Assembly: GCA_963969345.1 (NCBI GenBank)
Contig: OZ017766.1
Coordinates: 2,046,001 to 2,110,000, forward strand
From: Turbatrix aceti
Taxonomy: Eukaryota; Nematoda; Chromadorea; Rhabditida; Panagrolaimidae
Length of the DNA stretch: 64,000 nt
Direction of reading: 5' to 3'
Shown here: piece by piece, positions 36,489 through 47,246 of the stretch
How positions within the stretch are numbered: position 1 is the stretch's first letter
How the letters are laid out: every line of letters starts with the position of its first letter
Position numbers and translations under genes: made by a program
The notes under the pieces: generated by a model
The model's input: the letters and a program-made list of their open reading frames with translations, nothing else
Told to the model about the DNA's origin: nothing
The model's database searches: none

Positions 36489-36806
36489 AGCACTACAACA
36501 GCAAATAGGAAGACTGAGCGCGTTTCAGGAAAGCTCTGGAGGCCCACGAGCACTCATCCCAACGCGGACAATGCACCACGCGAAGTGGAACAATCTCTCC
36601 GTGCTCGTTACGACGCGTGTTCTTCGTAGTTAGTCTGCATCAAAGGTCACAGGTATATGTTTGCTCTTGACATCATCGCGCATCGCTCCTGCGCTGTGAG
36701 TGCTTATGTCCAATCGAGTAGCGCGCGATAAAAAGAGCCTTGAGCTGAACAGTTGTGTATGTTTGGAAAAATCCTCGATGACCAGCCAGCAGAAACTTTT
36801 ACTTTG
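36489..36806. other. Spacer between tandem SLC34 genes
   Basis: About 320 bp with no exon; must contain the 3' flank of copy 2 and the 5' control region of copy 1. Confidence 0.45.
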
Positions 36807-36812
36807 TTTATT
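36807..36812 (-). terminator. Poly(A) signal overlapping the stop of SLC34 copy 2
   Basis: The stop codon TGA shares its last base with AATAAA (TGAATAAA), implying a 3' UTR of only ~15-25 nt. Confidence 0.5.
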
Positions 36813-38779
36813 CAGACGGTGGAAACGAGGTATCCGACTTGCTTGATGTACCGCTCCTGGCGCGTGTAGTGCCATCGCGTGAACCACTGCAGACACGTCA
36901 CCCGGTCCGATAGCCACTGCAGCGCGTTGTCGTACGGCCGCAGAGAGTGCATCCACAGCGGCAGGAACTCCCAGTTCCGCAGCATAGCGGGCAGGTACTG
37001 CGGAGAAGAGCGCTGCACGAGGGTGATCGAAGACACGCAGATGCCGAAGAGCACGATGACAAAAAAGATCGCCATGAAGACGTTGAAGGGCAGGTAGGTG
37101 GTGAGGAAGGCCATGACAAAGACGACCTGCACGATGCACAGCGAGTACAGAAAAGCGAACCATCGGTACTGAAAAGTAACAAAATCGGCAAATATTGCGC
37201 CGACAAAAACCGACTTTGGTGGTTTTCTCGCTGATGATGTGCGACAACGCCATAGGGATTTCGCGGAAACAAGGAAAAGGGTAGAAGACAAGGAAGCAGA
37301 CGAAGTTGAACATGGTCTGTGAAAGACTCGTTTGCAGGCATCTGCAAAAGCGATCCTCCTCGAAACTTCAAAGAATAACAGCTCACAGATAAAAGTCAAC
37401 AGAAGGGGCGACGAGAGCGGCTAAAACGCCGCCGAAGGTTGAGCCGATGTTGCCTCCCATGAGCAGCGGCAAGAGACGGCTCGTTTTGACGTCCGCGAGT
37501 TTCACCAGGTTGTCGGTCGCTGGCGTCTCGAAAGGCGTCGACATCGTCTGAAAGCACCGTTTCTAGCGTGACAAAAGTCACAAAGCTTACGACAGGGAAG
37601 GCGAGCATTCCGAAGAACAGCATGGCCACGTCCATCGGGTACTTGGTGTACCACGGCCGGGAGACCGTCAGAAGGGGCGCCAGCAGGTGGGCTACTCGCT
37701 TGGAGAACAGCCTGTAGAGGATGGTGATGATCCCCACCTGGCAGGCGCTGATGAGCACCAGGAACTCCGTGAGGATGATGAGCACCACAAGGTGGTCCGT
37801 GAGGGTTACGTGAGTCTGCTCTTCTTGGTTCAGTGAGCAATTGTGGAAGGGCGCGAGGGTCATTGGATCGAGGCACTGCGAGATCAGCTTGTCCTGCTCG
37901 CCGTACTCGACGAAGGCCACTGTTTTCTGAAAACAATGCAAATGAGCTGCCTGCCGTCATCGGCAATGCCAACCCTGATGACGAGATCGACGATGGGCTT
38001 GGTGGTCTCGTAGAGCGTAAAAACGTTGCTGCGATTGGCTAGCGGTGCAATCATGGCTCCGGTGAGGCGCTCTATCGGACTGTAAAGGGTTTCGGCAGGC
38101 ACAAAAACCAGGTAGATGATGTAGTTGGCAATGTCCACGAGGATCGAGGCGAGAAACAGATTCGTGAACTTGTGCTGCCGAGAGTCGTACACCAGGGTGG
38201 CAATCGTGTTTGTAATGGATCTGCCGACCTGCGTGCCGAGCATGACGTTGATCGCCTGAGACATGGTGAGCACTAAAGCGCGCAGCCGCTTTGAAAGGGC
38301 TTTCCGAAATACATATTCGGCCTACCTCGAGACGGCAGCAGCGCGACTGACATGGCAATGATGGTGGTGCTGCTTTGGCAGAGCAGACTCGCGAGGAGCC
38401 CAATCAGCGAGGCGCCCACCGGGTTGCTCAGGAAGCGGTTCTCCTTGATGTACGTGGCTGAAATGATAAACACGCTTACTTTATTCAAAAACGCGCGCTC
38501 GCACTAACCGATCGGCGTGTTCCTGTACAGGCGGAAGGCTCTCATGAGCAACGCCACGGAGAGCAGGAAAAGGTAGATGAGCAGCAGAACGACCGCCAGC
38601 TGCACCACAACCCAAAAAGCATCGGCAATCTGCGTGCACAGTTTCATCGGTGGTGCTGAAAGCTGTTGCGCATCACGCATCACGTCTACGCCGCTCGGAC
38701 CTACCACGACGTTGACGGGGCCGAGAAGGCCGTTGGCGGGCTTCCATGGAGTACCTGCGGGGCTGCCGTAAAGTATCAT
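36812..38779 (-). CDS. SLC34-type sodium/phosphate cotransporter, copy 2
   Basis: Exons 38779-38701, 38655-38509, 38457-38326, 38272-37974, 37926-37591, 37547-37387, 37341-37215 and 37168-36812 give 545 aa. The same landmarks as copy 1 occur at the same spacing: QSSTTIIAMSVALLPSRG, LGTQVGRSITNTIATL, LLMGGNIGSTFGGVLAALV and QTSLSQTMFNFVCFL. The C-terminus ends STV, again a class I PDZ ligand. Four junctions match copy 1 exactly in position and phase. Copy 2 has two extra introns: one of 45 nt after DFYL and one splitting the N-terminal membrane region. The pair clearly arose by tandem duplication and has since diverged widely in loops and termini. Start chosen as the first ATG (MILYGSPAG). Confidence 0.88.
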
Positions 38780-40926
38780 GCCGGCGAAGAGGACCGTGCA
38801 TCGTCCGCAAGTGCACAACGCTGTGAAGCGTGTTATCGGAGCTCGGGACCCACGTGAGAGGGCGATTGCTGCACCTCAGCGTCGACCATCGCTGTTGACA
38901 AGATGCATTACGCCTTTTTGATGTCCCTCAACAATTTCATCCACGGAGCTTGCATATTTGCACATTGACCCTAACTTGACGGATCGTCCATCGGTTTTTT
39001 GCGCTGTGCAGCAGGGAGAATGTCGTGTTGCTCGGGAGATCTACTAGCAGCCAGAGCACGCTGTACTTTTTGATAGGGCACTGCGATCAAAAAATACTAT
39101 TGATTCTCTTCAGAATCCCCCAAAACCATCTTTGGCCCGATTGCATGATTTCTGCAGGTTGGCCGGGCGGAACGCGCACCCACTTAGCGGTCATCTGTCT
39201 CGGATGAGTGCGCAAGGGGTCAGTAAAGCACGCGTCCGCGTGCAAGTTGGCTGCGCAAAGGCGGAAGCAGCCCCGGTCGCAGATCGGAAGTCAAATACGT
39301 CCGTCGAGTTTGTTTGGCGAGGCAGCGCGAAGGACTTGCCAACGCATTAGCCAGCAGAGTGGCTTTGATCTGGCCGGTCGGCTACTAATTGTCTCTGTGT
39401 CGTCTTCAAGAGCGTGCCCGGATCGAGTTTCACCGCCTTCCGTCGTCGAAGACGTGATATGTTTTGACAACTTTGGACAGCTCGACCGTATTGCGCTCTG
39501 CTCCCCCAGAAAAGAGCTGCAGGCATGGATGACCTCAGGGGCTTGCAACCGGCTTGGGAAACATGCTACTGGCGGTGTTTGCATACTTTATACAACCGCC
39601 CCCGTTGTCGCACTCTGTTTTGCAAAACAAATTTTGAATTGAATTCGGCCAGCGGCGGCGGACTCGCGCGGGCGGGGAACGAACGCAGGTGGACCTATAC
39701 TTTCACTTTACTTCTTTCAATCGAGCCCAAGTGGACGTTGACACCCCCTCCCCTATGTGTATGCATTGACACCCCCTGGATACCATGTACAAGTCACGTG
39801 CGTCTTTTCTGGATCAAGTTGACTCCATTTTACCTTTTTCGTCGCGGCGCGCCCTTTTCCGACGGCAATTGGCCCAGCCGAACTGTCATATTGCAAATTG
39901 ATGGCCTGCCGTCTTGGCAGCAGCTGCGCTAGTTGGTTCTGTGCTCGTGGTTTGTCACCCAGGGCGTCTGTTCTTCGGCTGCCCGGTTTTGCAGTCCGCG
40001 CTTGTCAATTTGCTGCCCGCAGCGTGCATCTTGCCTCCTGAAAGTCACACTCATTGAACTTTGAGCTGTCGAAGAAGAAACTTTACTCTTTGCATTTTCG
40101 AGCTCGCACTGCGCAACTTTCAAAATTATCGCGCTATCCGGAAGTCAGCATGAGTCACGCATAGCAAAGACGAAAGAGTAATCATAATCAGCACACACCC
40201 ACTACCGTTCATCTCGGGCGATAAAAAGTCGTTTGTCAGTGCGGCGTGCTGCGGTTGGTTTGTCTGCAAGACAGCCCCGGTGAGCCCAGGGCTTGTTCAC
40301 GCTGAAATAGGCTTATTTTTGTCACGTTGTTGTGGAGAACCATGAAAGACTCGGGGAATGCGTGTCATGATCGCCGACATATTTTGACGCTGAAAAGGTC
40401 TCCGGGTCGCGTTTTTTGTCTATCGATTACTGCCTCGCTAGTGTTCGGCGTTTGCGGGGTCGGAGAACAAAAAAAATAAAACCTCCTGTACACATCTTTG
40501 TCAACCGTCCATTGTTTCTAAGCACCCATTACGTTTTGACGGTCCCGTGATCCGCGTTTGACGAAAGCAACTTATTCTCCGAAGAGGGCAGGCACGACCT
40601 GAGGCATCCTCTCCTCAATCCCCGTGGCTACGGTAGACCCATGCTGATTAGACTGTCATTCGCCGCCAATTAATCCCGTCTCGTCTTCAATGACCGCGAC
40701 CCCGCGCGCTGCAGTCGTCGAGACTCTGTTCTGCTCGAGTGACCGAGATACCGGGCCTCGGAGGAGCCCCGGCTCGTCGTGTCGACTCAGGTACCGTGCT
40801 GTGGGGTCTGACCGCTCTAAGCCCTCTTAATTCGTGTTTTTTGACTCTTTTGCGTTTGGCTGGATTTGTTGCTATAGATTTCTTTGCAGACACACGAGCC
40901 GGCATCTGCCGAGAGCGTCGACGGCG
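38780..40926. other. 2.1-kb non-coding region upstream of the lipid phosphatase gene
   Basis: Between divergent SLC34 copy 2 and PLPP. No exon recognised; open frames are short and compositionally biased. Likely promoters and possibly an untranslated first exon of PLPP. Confidence 0.45.
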
Positions 40927-42936
40927 ATGGACGTGCCCCGCCAGGAGGTCAAGTTTCTCATCATGGTTTTCCAGCTCGCGCTCATCATAGTCCTGGCCGC
41001 CAGTTCCTACCTCGTCACCGTCATCGGGCCCCGAGAACGCGGCTTTTTCTGTGGCGATGAAACGATTCGGTACCCGTACTTTGATAACTCCATACCCATG
41101 CCCGTTCTGTACATCACCTTCTACGTGACCTGTATTTTCACGGTGAGTGTCTTGGTTTGTGATTTCTGACGAGTGAAAGATCTTTGTCGTTTGGCATTTG
41201 ATGCCCTTTTCTCACAAATCTGTCGATACCTTGGCTCGATTTTTTGAGCGGATTGATTCTCATGTTTTGACTCGCCAACAGTGTAACAGGCAATAATTTT
41301 GGTTTTGCGTTACACTGCTCGCCAATCGAGGGATTTTTGGCGTACACCTGGTTGTATGCATCTTCATAGTGAATAATTCAAATCCTGACAATGGCTTCAT
41401 GCGACTGCATTGTGCTATTTGGACGTGTGGTTGAAGGTACTATTGTTTGCTGGGTTCTTGACGGGCTGTGGAAACTTTGTTTTAAAAATAGTTTGATTAA
41501 ACAAAATTTTGAAGCTCAATTTTTCAAAAATTAATTTTGTAAACCTATGTTAGTAAAACAAATTTATTTTTTATTTTAGTCTGTTTTCGATTTTGTCATT
41601 TCGAGGACTTGGACCGTGTTTTTGGCACTCTGTTCGGGTCGGCCCGTTGAAAATTACTTCGTTTTTACCGAACACACTTTTTTGGTTGGGTTTTAGCCGC
41701 TTTGATACCGTAATAAGTCCACTCGTCTGTGCGAGGTCGTCCAATTAGGACAATGTTTACGAAAGGACTTGTCAACTGTTTGTACACATTTCTTACAGAT
41801 CCTCTTGATCGAGACGCTTTGCTCTCGCTACCTGTACCCCAAGTACCCCTCTCGTCTACCGACCAAGTATTACTGTGATACTTTTACGGTCCCGGCGACG
41901 CTCGTTCGTTTTCTCCGTTTTTTCCGTGAGTCTTGCCGGCCCTGGGCCACCCTGTGATCTAGCACGGCATTTCAGTCATCTCGCAGCTCGGCTTCGCCAT
42001 CTGCATCTTCGTGCTCAACGTCACCAAGTACTCGGTGGGCAGGCTGCGGCCCCACTTCCTCGACGTCTGCAAGCCGAGCATCAACACGACCACCGTCGAG
42101 TCCTGCGGCGGCGCCGGCACTTTTGTGTTCCAGTACCTCTGCTACGGCAAGGACAAGAGCAAGATCGAGGACGCCAGGCTGTCTTTTTACAGCGGCCACA
42201 CGTCGCACTGCTTCTACTGGGCCGTTTTCCTTTCGGTGAGCTCTACCGCGGCATCGAGGTCTCTGGGCAACCCGCCTGCTTTCAGCTGTACATACACGCC
42301 CGCTACGGACGCAGCAGGCCGTCGTCGGTGGTGATGCCGGTCATCTACACCCTGCTGGTGACGGCGGCGGCGTTCGTCGGCTACTCCCGGATCTTCGACT
42401 TCAAGCACCACGTGTCGGACGTCCTCTTCGGCGGCTTCATGGGCACGCTCATCGCCGTCCTCGTGCACCTCCTCTTCCGCACCCTCTTCTACGACCTCCT
42501 GTTCGACGGCGCAATGCAGTGCCCGCCGGGACGACCGCCTCAAATCAAGACTCAGCTGGCTCGCATCTCGTCGCTGTCCACAGCGTCGTACGTGCCGGCG
42601 ACAACGGTGCCCCCGGCACCCGGGTCCTCGTCGCCCGGAGCCAGTGCCAGTGAGTCTTCGAGCGACGAAGTGGGCGTCGACGTCGGCACCAAGCCCGTCT
42701 CTAAGTGCGACAGCGAGACGCAGACGACCCGGCGCGTGCCACCACTCCCCACGCCGCCGCCGCCTGCGCATCCGGTAACCGCTCACTTCGCGACGGCCCA
42801 GCTCCAGCCCCCGGCCGTCGCCAGCGTCAAGCCGCCGCCCGTCACTGCGCGGATGCCGGCGTACCTCCAGCACGCGGCGCACGTCGCCCTCCCCTTCGAT
42901 CGGCCCCGCATCGTGAACGCGGAGTCAAATGTATAG
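40927..42936 (+). CDS. PAP2-type lipid phosphate phosphatase (PLPP/LPP family)
   Basis: Six-span membrane enzyme that dephosphorylates phosphatidate, lysophosphatidate or sphingosine-1-phosphate at the extracellular/luminal face. Exons 40927-41142, 41799-41925, 41976-42235 and 42286-42936 give 417 aa. All three catalytic motifs are intact: KYSVGRLRP (KxxxxxxRP), YSGHTSHCFY (SGH) and SRIFDFKHHVSD (SRxxxxxHxxxD with the nucleophilic His). Catalysis should be conserved. After the last helix (LLFRTLFYDLLF) there is a ~140-residue Pro/Ser/Thr-rich cytosolic tail, much longer than in mammalian PLPP1-3. Intron 1 (656 nt) is AT-rich and long for this window. A poly(A) signal follows. Confidence 0.92.
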
Positions 42937-43059
42937 CGCCGCTCCGTCTGGCCCCTCCAGACGCCCGCCTCGGCATCCCAGTCCTCCTCATCACGTGTCA
43001 AATGTTGTACAAAACGACAAATCGCTCAGCCATTGACTTCTTTGTCCGTTCACGATCAG

Positions 43060-43065
43060 AATAAA
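43060..43065 (+). terminator. Poly(A) signal of PLPP
   Basis: AATAAA 123 nt downstream of the PLPP stop, in the 308-bp spacer before the convergent NUP35 stop. Nothing else is evident in that spacer. Confidence 0.65.
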
Positions 43066-43244
43066 GCCTTTATCACAAATGAGAAAATCGAAGCAATTTC
43101 GCGTCGGCCTTGAGAAACAGTTTACTCGCAAAAAAAACACGGCGAAACTTTGATGCCACACATAACTAAATCACAACAAACACGGATAAAGTAGAGTGAT
43201 CCTCCTGAATGAGGACGGCGGGGAGATCTCGTGTCCAACTTCAC

Positions 43245-44385
43245 TCACCAAAACTTGAGCCCGACTGAAAAAATACAGGTCAGCGACAGAAACCCACTAA
43301 AAGCAACTCACAGAATCCAGTGGTCTTGTCTTTGGCGTCGGATGACGTTCTGTTGAGCGGCGGAACTACCTTGCGATTGATGACGCCGATGAGGTTGTTG
43401 CCGATAAACTGGCCGTGCCGTTGAACGGCCTGTGCGACGTGGGTCGGCGTCGAGTAGCGCAGCGCCATCCAGTTGCCCGTCTGCGGGACCTGAAGCGGAG
43501 CGTGCGTCTGAATACACTCCGAGACACGAAAAGAACCTACAGTATGCTCGATGACAGTGCCATGCCGGCCAAAGAGCTCCAGAACGGCGTCCTTGTCTTC
43601 GGCGAGATTGAAGCCGAACACCGTTACCCAGAGCGTCTTCGGGTCCACGATTGGCGTCGACGCTGCTTCGGGCTTGTGGGACTCCGTGCGACGAATTTTG
43701 ACCTCCTTTTCACGGAACAGCTTCAGCGGAGGACCGTCTTGCCGTGCCGATCCCAGAGACGTGTTCACCGCTGCAGAAGAGCCAGCGAGCTTCGGCGGGA
43801 AGGGTTCCTTGAAAGACGACTGCTCACCCGCAGCAGAATGCAACGGCCGCTTCCGTGCAGTCACTAAAGACAATTAAGTATAAAAACAGCGTGCAAATAA
43901 AAAAAAAACTCACAGCCAGTAAAAAAGACGCTCTGTTTGATCGGAGACGGACTTTTGGCAACAGTCGGCGACGGGAGCAGGTTCTCCGAATTCCTGGTCG
44001 TGTTCTGACGCATTTCGGCCTCAAAGTCGAATCCAACAGCACCGGCCCCGGGCTTCGGTGTCGAGTTGAGGACGCTGTTCGCCTGAGGCCGCATAAAGGA
44101 AGCCGTGGGCAGAAAACGGTTCGGCACCGGCGTGGACCCTGTCGACGTATTCATCACCTGGCTGACGTCGCCCTCGGTGTAGAAAGGTGCGGGCCGAGCG
44201 TAACCCAGCTGCGAAGGACCATGTTGGGGAGTAGACGTGAGAGGAGACGCCGGCAGCGGCTGGTGCACTGGAACTGCCGGTGGCCTGCGCCCATAACGGT
44301 CAGCGACGGAGAGCGAGTTTCGCCGAAACAATTCAGATGCCCGCTCGCTGCGTCGAGATCCAAACCGAACGTAGTCGTCTTCCAT
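43245..44385 (-). CDS. NUP35: Nucleoporin NUP35 (Nup53) homologue
   Basis: Inner-ring nuclear pore component. Exons 44385-43914, 43863-43541, 43489-43312 and 43264-43245 give 330 aa (human 326). The N-terminal half is low-complexity, Ser/Pro/Asn-rich. The RRM-like MPPN fold reads LWVTVFGFNLAEDKDAVLEL, then HGTVIEH and TGNWMALRYSTPTHVAQAV, and ends FIGNNLIGVINRKVVPP, in the family's order and spacing. The final 20-nt exon encodes FFGLKFW, giving the short amphipathic C-terminus used for membrane binding in Nup53 proteins. The intron before the TGNWM segment is taken as 51 nt; a nearer acceptor would make it 33 nt and add 6 residues. Confidence 0.87.
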
Positions 44386-44718
44386 TGCAAATAAAACACA
44401 AATACAGCCAAAAAGGCGGTAAAAAAAGCGCTTCAGTACGTTCACTTTTCTTCAAAGCAAGCACTATTTTTCGTTTCGAGAGCATTCGAATGGTGCAATT
44501 TTTATTATTATACCTTCTTTTTATTTTTTCTTTCTCTTTTTTTGTCCTTATTTGTGGATTTTTGTCGTACATTTTTGCTTCAGTTTTTTAAAAATAATGA
44601 TGTAGCCTAAATTATCATATGTAGCCTAAAAATCTTGACATCCCCATGCAATTGTCACGTTATACCAAATTTTATTTTTTGACGATTCATCAAATTCGGA
44701 TGCAACGTCGGTCTTTTT
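44386..44718. other. Spacer between NUP35 start and tyrosine hydroxylase stop
   Basis: About 330 bp, AT-rich with pyrimidine tracts; no exon. Both flanking genes are on the minus strand. Confidence 0.45.
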
Positions 44719-46354
44719 TTATTTTTCGACCAGTTGTGTTTTCTGCATCAGATCGGTGAGTGTGTTCACGTCATTTCGAAGGCGTTTTAGATTTTCTTTG
44801 ATGTATTCGGCGCGTTTCACTTGATGGACCGACTGCGTGTACGGGCAGTAGACGTTGATCTCGGTGAGGTTGAGTGTGAGGGCGTACGCCTTGACCTTCT
44901 TCATCGCATCCCCGATAGACTTGGCGACGAAGTAGAGCGGCTGGTAGTCGCTGTCCTCGTACTTGCGCACCGCAGCCGTGACGGGGTCGAAGGGCGCGTG
45001 CTCCGGAGCATCGGAGCACGCGTGCTGCAGCTCGCCGTAGGCCGAAATGAGGCCGGCGCCGATGGCCTTGAGCTTGCCTTCCTGCTCGCAGAGGCCGAAC
45101 TCGATGATAAACCAGTAGAGCGTGCTGAGTCGCTCGATTTGCTCGTCCGATGCGCCCAGCGAGAGGAGACCGATTTCCTGGCTGAGTTGGGCCATTTCAG
45201 GGTCCGCAAACATCGGACAATGACCTAGGATCTCGTGGATGACGTCCGGCTCCGGGCAGTGGTGCGGCTTGCTGTGGTGCCTGATGTAAAGGGTCGTCTG
45301 GAAGACGCGGAACGCCAGGCTGGCGAGGAAGTCGCGGGCGGAGAGGAGACCGCCGCAGGGCCGTAGCTGGAAGCCTGTGCGTTCTGAAGAGGACTCGCGA
45401 TCACGGAGCGAAGACGGTGAGCGACTTACGGTGGATGTAGTCGCTGAGCTGCCGTAGGCACGGGATCCTGTCCGGTGTGATCAGGCCGACGTCCTCCATG
45501 GCTTTCACGTTGCGCTGGTACTCGATGCACGTGTGTGTTTCGCGCAGTGCCCGCAGCTGCTTGTACGCCTGTCGCCAGGTCTCGTGCTCTATCGGTAGGT
45601 ACTTGACGATTGGCATCTTGTCCCCGCTGAAAATCTGACTCTTCTAAGTTTTTGGGGCTGGTTCACTCACTGGCGATAGGCGTTGGCGATGGCGTTGAGC
45701 TGAGCTCTGCGCTGGATGTACTCGACGTCGCCGAAGCCCTGAAAAGAGAGTGTCTGGCTGCTCGGGGCGCTCGGACTCACGGGATGCTTGGGGTCTTCGG
45801 TGGGCTCGTACTTGACGATGACGTGCATGCACTGGTCGAGGTCGCCGACGTGCTTCGGCGTCCAGGCCTTGTCCTCGCAGGGATCGAGCGTGCTGCGGAC
45901 CTCGACGCGGTCGATCTTATCGGACATGATGTGGTCCAGGGCCTTGACGAAAACCATCTTGCGGGCCTGGATGTCCAAAAACATCTCGAGCTCGCCGTGG
46001 TGGGCGCAATCGGGCCGGGACTCGATGTGCTTGATGAGGATGCCGGCGGCCGTGAAAGCCTGCACGATCGTAACCAGCACGCCTCGGCTGTCATCTGAAG
46101 GGCAAATGAGAACAGTTTTTGGCAGACGGAGGCTTACGGCAGCAGTTGACGATGACGGCTATGTCGAGGACGTCGGAGTCGCTCGTGCTGCGGATGAGCT
46201 CGATGCCGTCGTCGTTGAGGCGATTGATGACGTCGCTGAACGAGCCCTGGCGACTCAGCTCGCGACGGTGCTCGATGGTCGTTTTTCGCTTGTTTTTCTC
46301 GATCTCATCGCGCTCGATGGACGCCTGGTAGACGAGGTTGTCGCGGGTCGGCAT
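44719..46354 (-). CDS. TH: Tyrosine 3-monooxygenase (tyrosine hydroxylase; worm CAT-2 type)
   Basis: Biopterin- and iron-dependent enzyme converting tyrosine to L-DOPA, first step of dopamine synthesis. Exons 46354-46138, 46094-45781, 45738-45671, 45626-45430 and 45383-44719 give 486 aa. The N-terminus includes [10 protein letters not shown], a basophilic-kinase-like site placed like the regulatory Ser of TH. An ACT-type regulatory domain follows ([20 protein letters not shown]). The catalytic domain has [25 protein letters not shown] and the iron ligands in [11 protein letters not shown] plus the Glu of [32 protein letters not shown] and the [18 protein letters not shown] region fit TH better than phenylalanine or tryptophan hydroxylase. 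A duplicated motif lies upstream. The C-terminal helix for tetramerisation is present. Confidence 0.9.
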
Positions 46355-46451
46355 TTTGGTCGGGCTAGAGGATCCGTTACGCGCGTGTTTCTGGCAAGGT
46401 GAAAATATAGAAAGGCATGTTCTGGGCACAAGGCCCAATGCCAGGACGTGC

Positions 46452-46502
46452 GTAATCGCTTCCGTTGTAGTTGCACGCAGACCCGTGTAATCGCTTCCGT
46501 TG
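46452..46502 (-). promoter_or_regulatory. Duplicated ETS-plus-homeodomain-like motif upstream of TH
   Basis: A 16-bp sequence occurs twice in direct orientation, at 46452-46467 and 46487-46502, start to start 35 bp, beginning 98 bp upstream of the TH ATG. Read on the TH strand it is CAACGGAAGCGATTAC, combining an ETS core (CGGAAG) and a homeodomain core (ATTA) five bases apart. In C. elegans, dopamine-pathway genes are controlled by an ETS factor plus homeodomain factors through such sites. The repeat is directly seen; the regulatory role is inferred. Confidence 0.5.
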
Positions 46503-47246
46503 ATGTCGTTTTTCGGGAGTGCCTAGCGGGCTTCACCTGGCAGTTCATTCACAAAAAAAGTTCTGCAGAAGGTTGGGGGCGGATACTGCGTGGCCGCAAT
46601 CTCCGTGGCCTTCAGGACAGGGGCTTGAAGGGGGATTTCTGTTGACGGACTCTTCGACACGTCATTTTATAGAGTTCCGTGTGTCGTCAGGGAGGCACAG
46701 TAACTTCTTGATTGGTAAAGTGGCCGGATGTCAGAAAAAATGGCTTTCCAGAATGCAGGAACTCCGATGACGTTGTTTCGCCAGACGACTTCCCTGAATA
46801 GCTAGTCAGCAAAAAGTTTGCTTGAATCGGAACAACCAAAAGGAAATGTATTATTTTATAATTCATGCTGTGAGACCCCATGTTTTTGGAACAGACTCCG
46901 ACACAAAAAATTACTGTACGAAAATTATACGCTTCGGTATACAATGTCATTGCAAGGACATTTGTTATTCCTGAGCTGTTGCCATCAATTATTCGACGAC
47001 TGCGTGTTTTTCCTAAAAAGCGGAGCGCGGTGAACTTTCATTTGTTTCAAATTCTGATTGTTGCATTCTCTTAGGAACGCAATCGTTTTCAAAATTGCCC
47101 GATAAAACATGGGAATTGAGAAAACAAAAACAAGTTTATCGTCCGCGAATGCGAATGCGAAATTATTAGTGTCGCGCGTCTCGTTGACACACTTTTCTCT
47201 CTGAAGAGTCGTAATGCGGTGTCTGGTGTTACAAGCCTATGATTCA
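46503..47246. other. Spacer between TH promoter region and the acyltransferase gene
   Basis: About 740 bp, no exon recognised on either strand. Confidence 0.45.
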
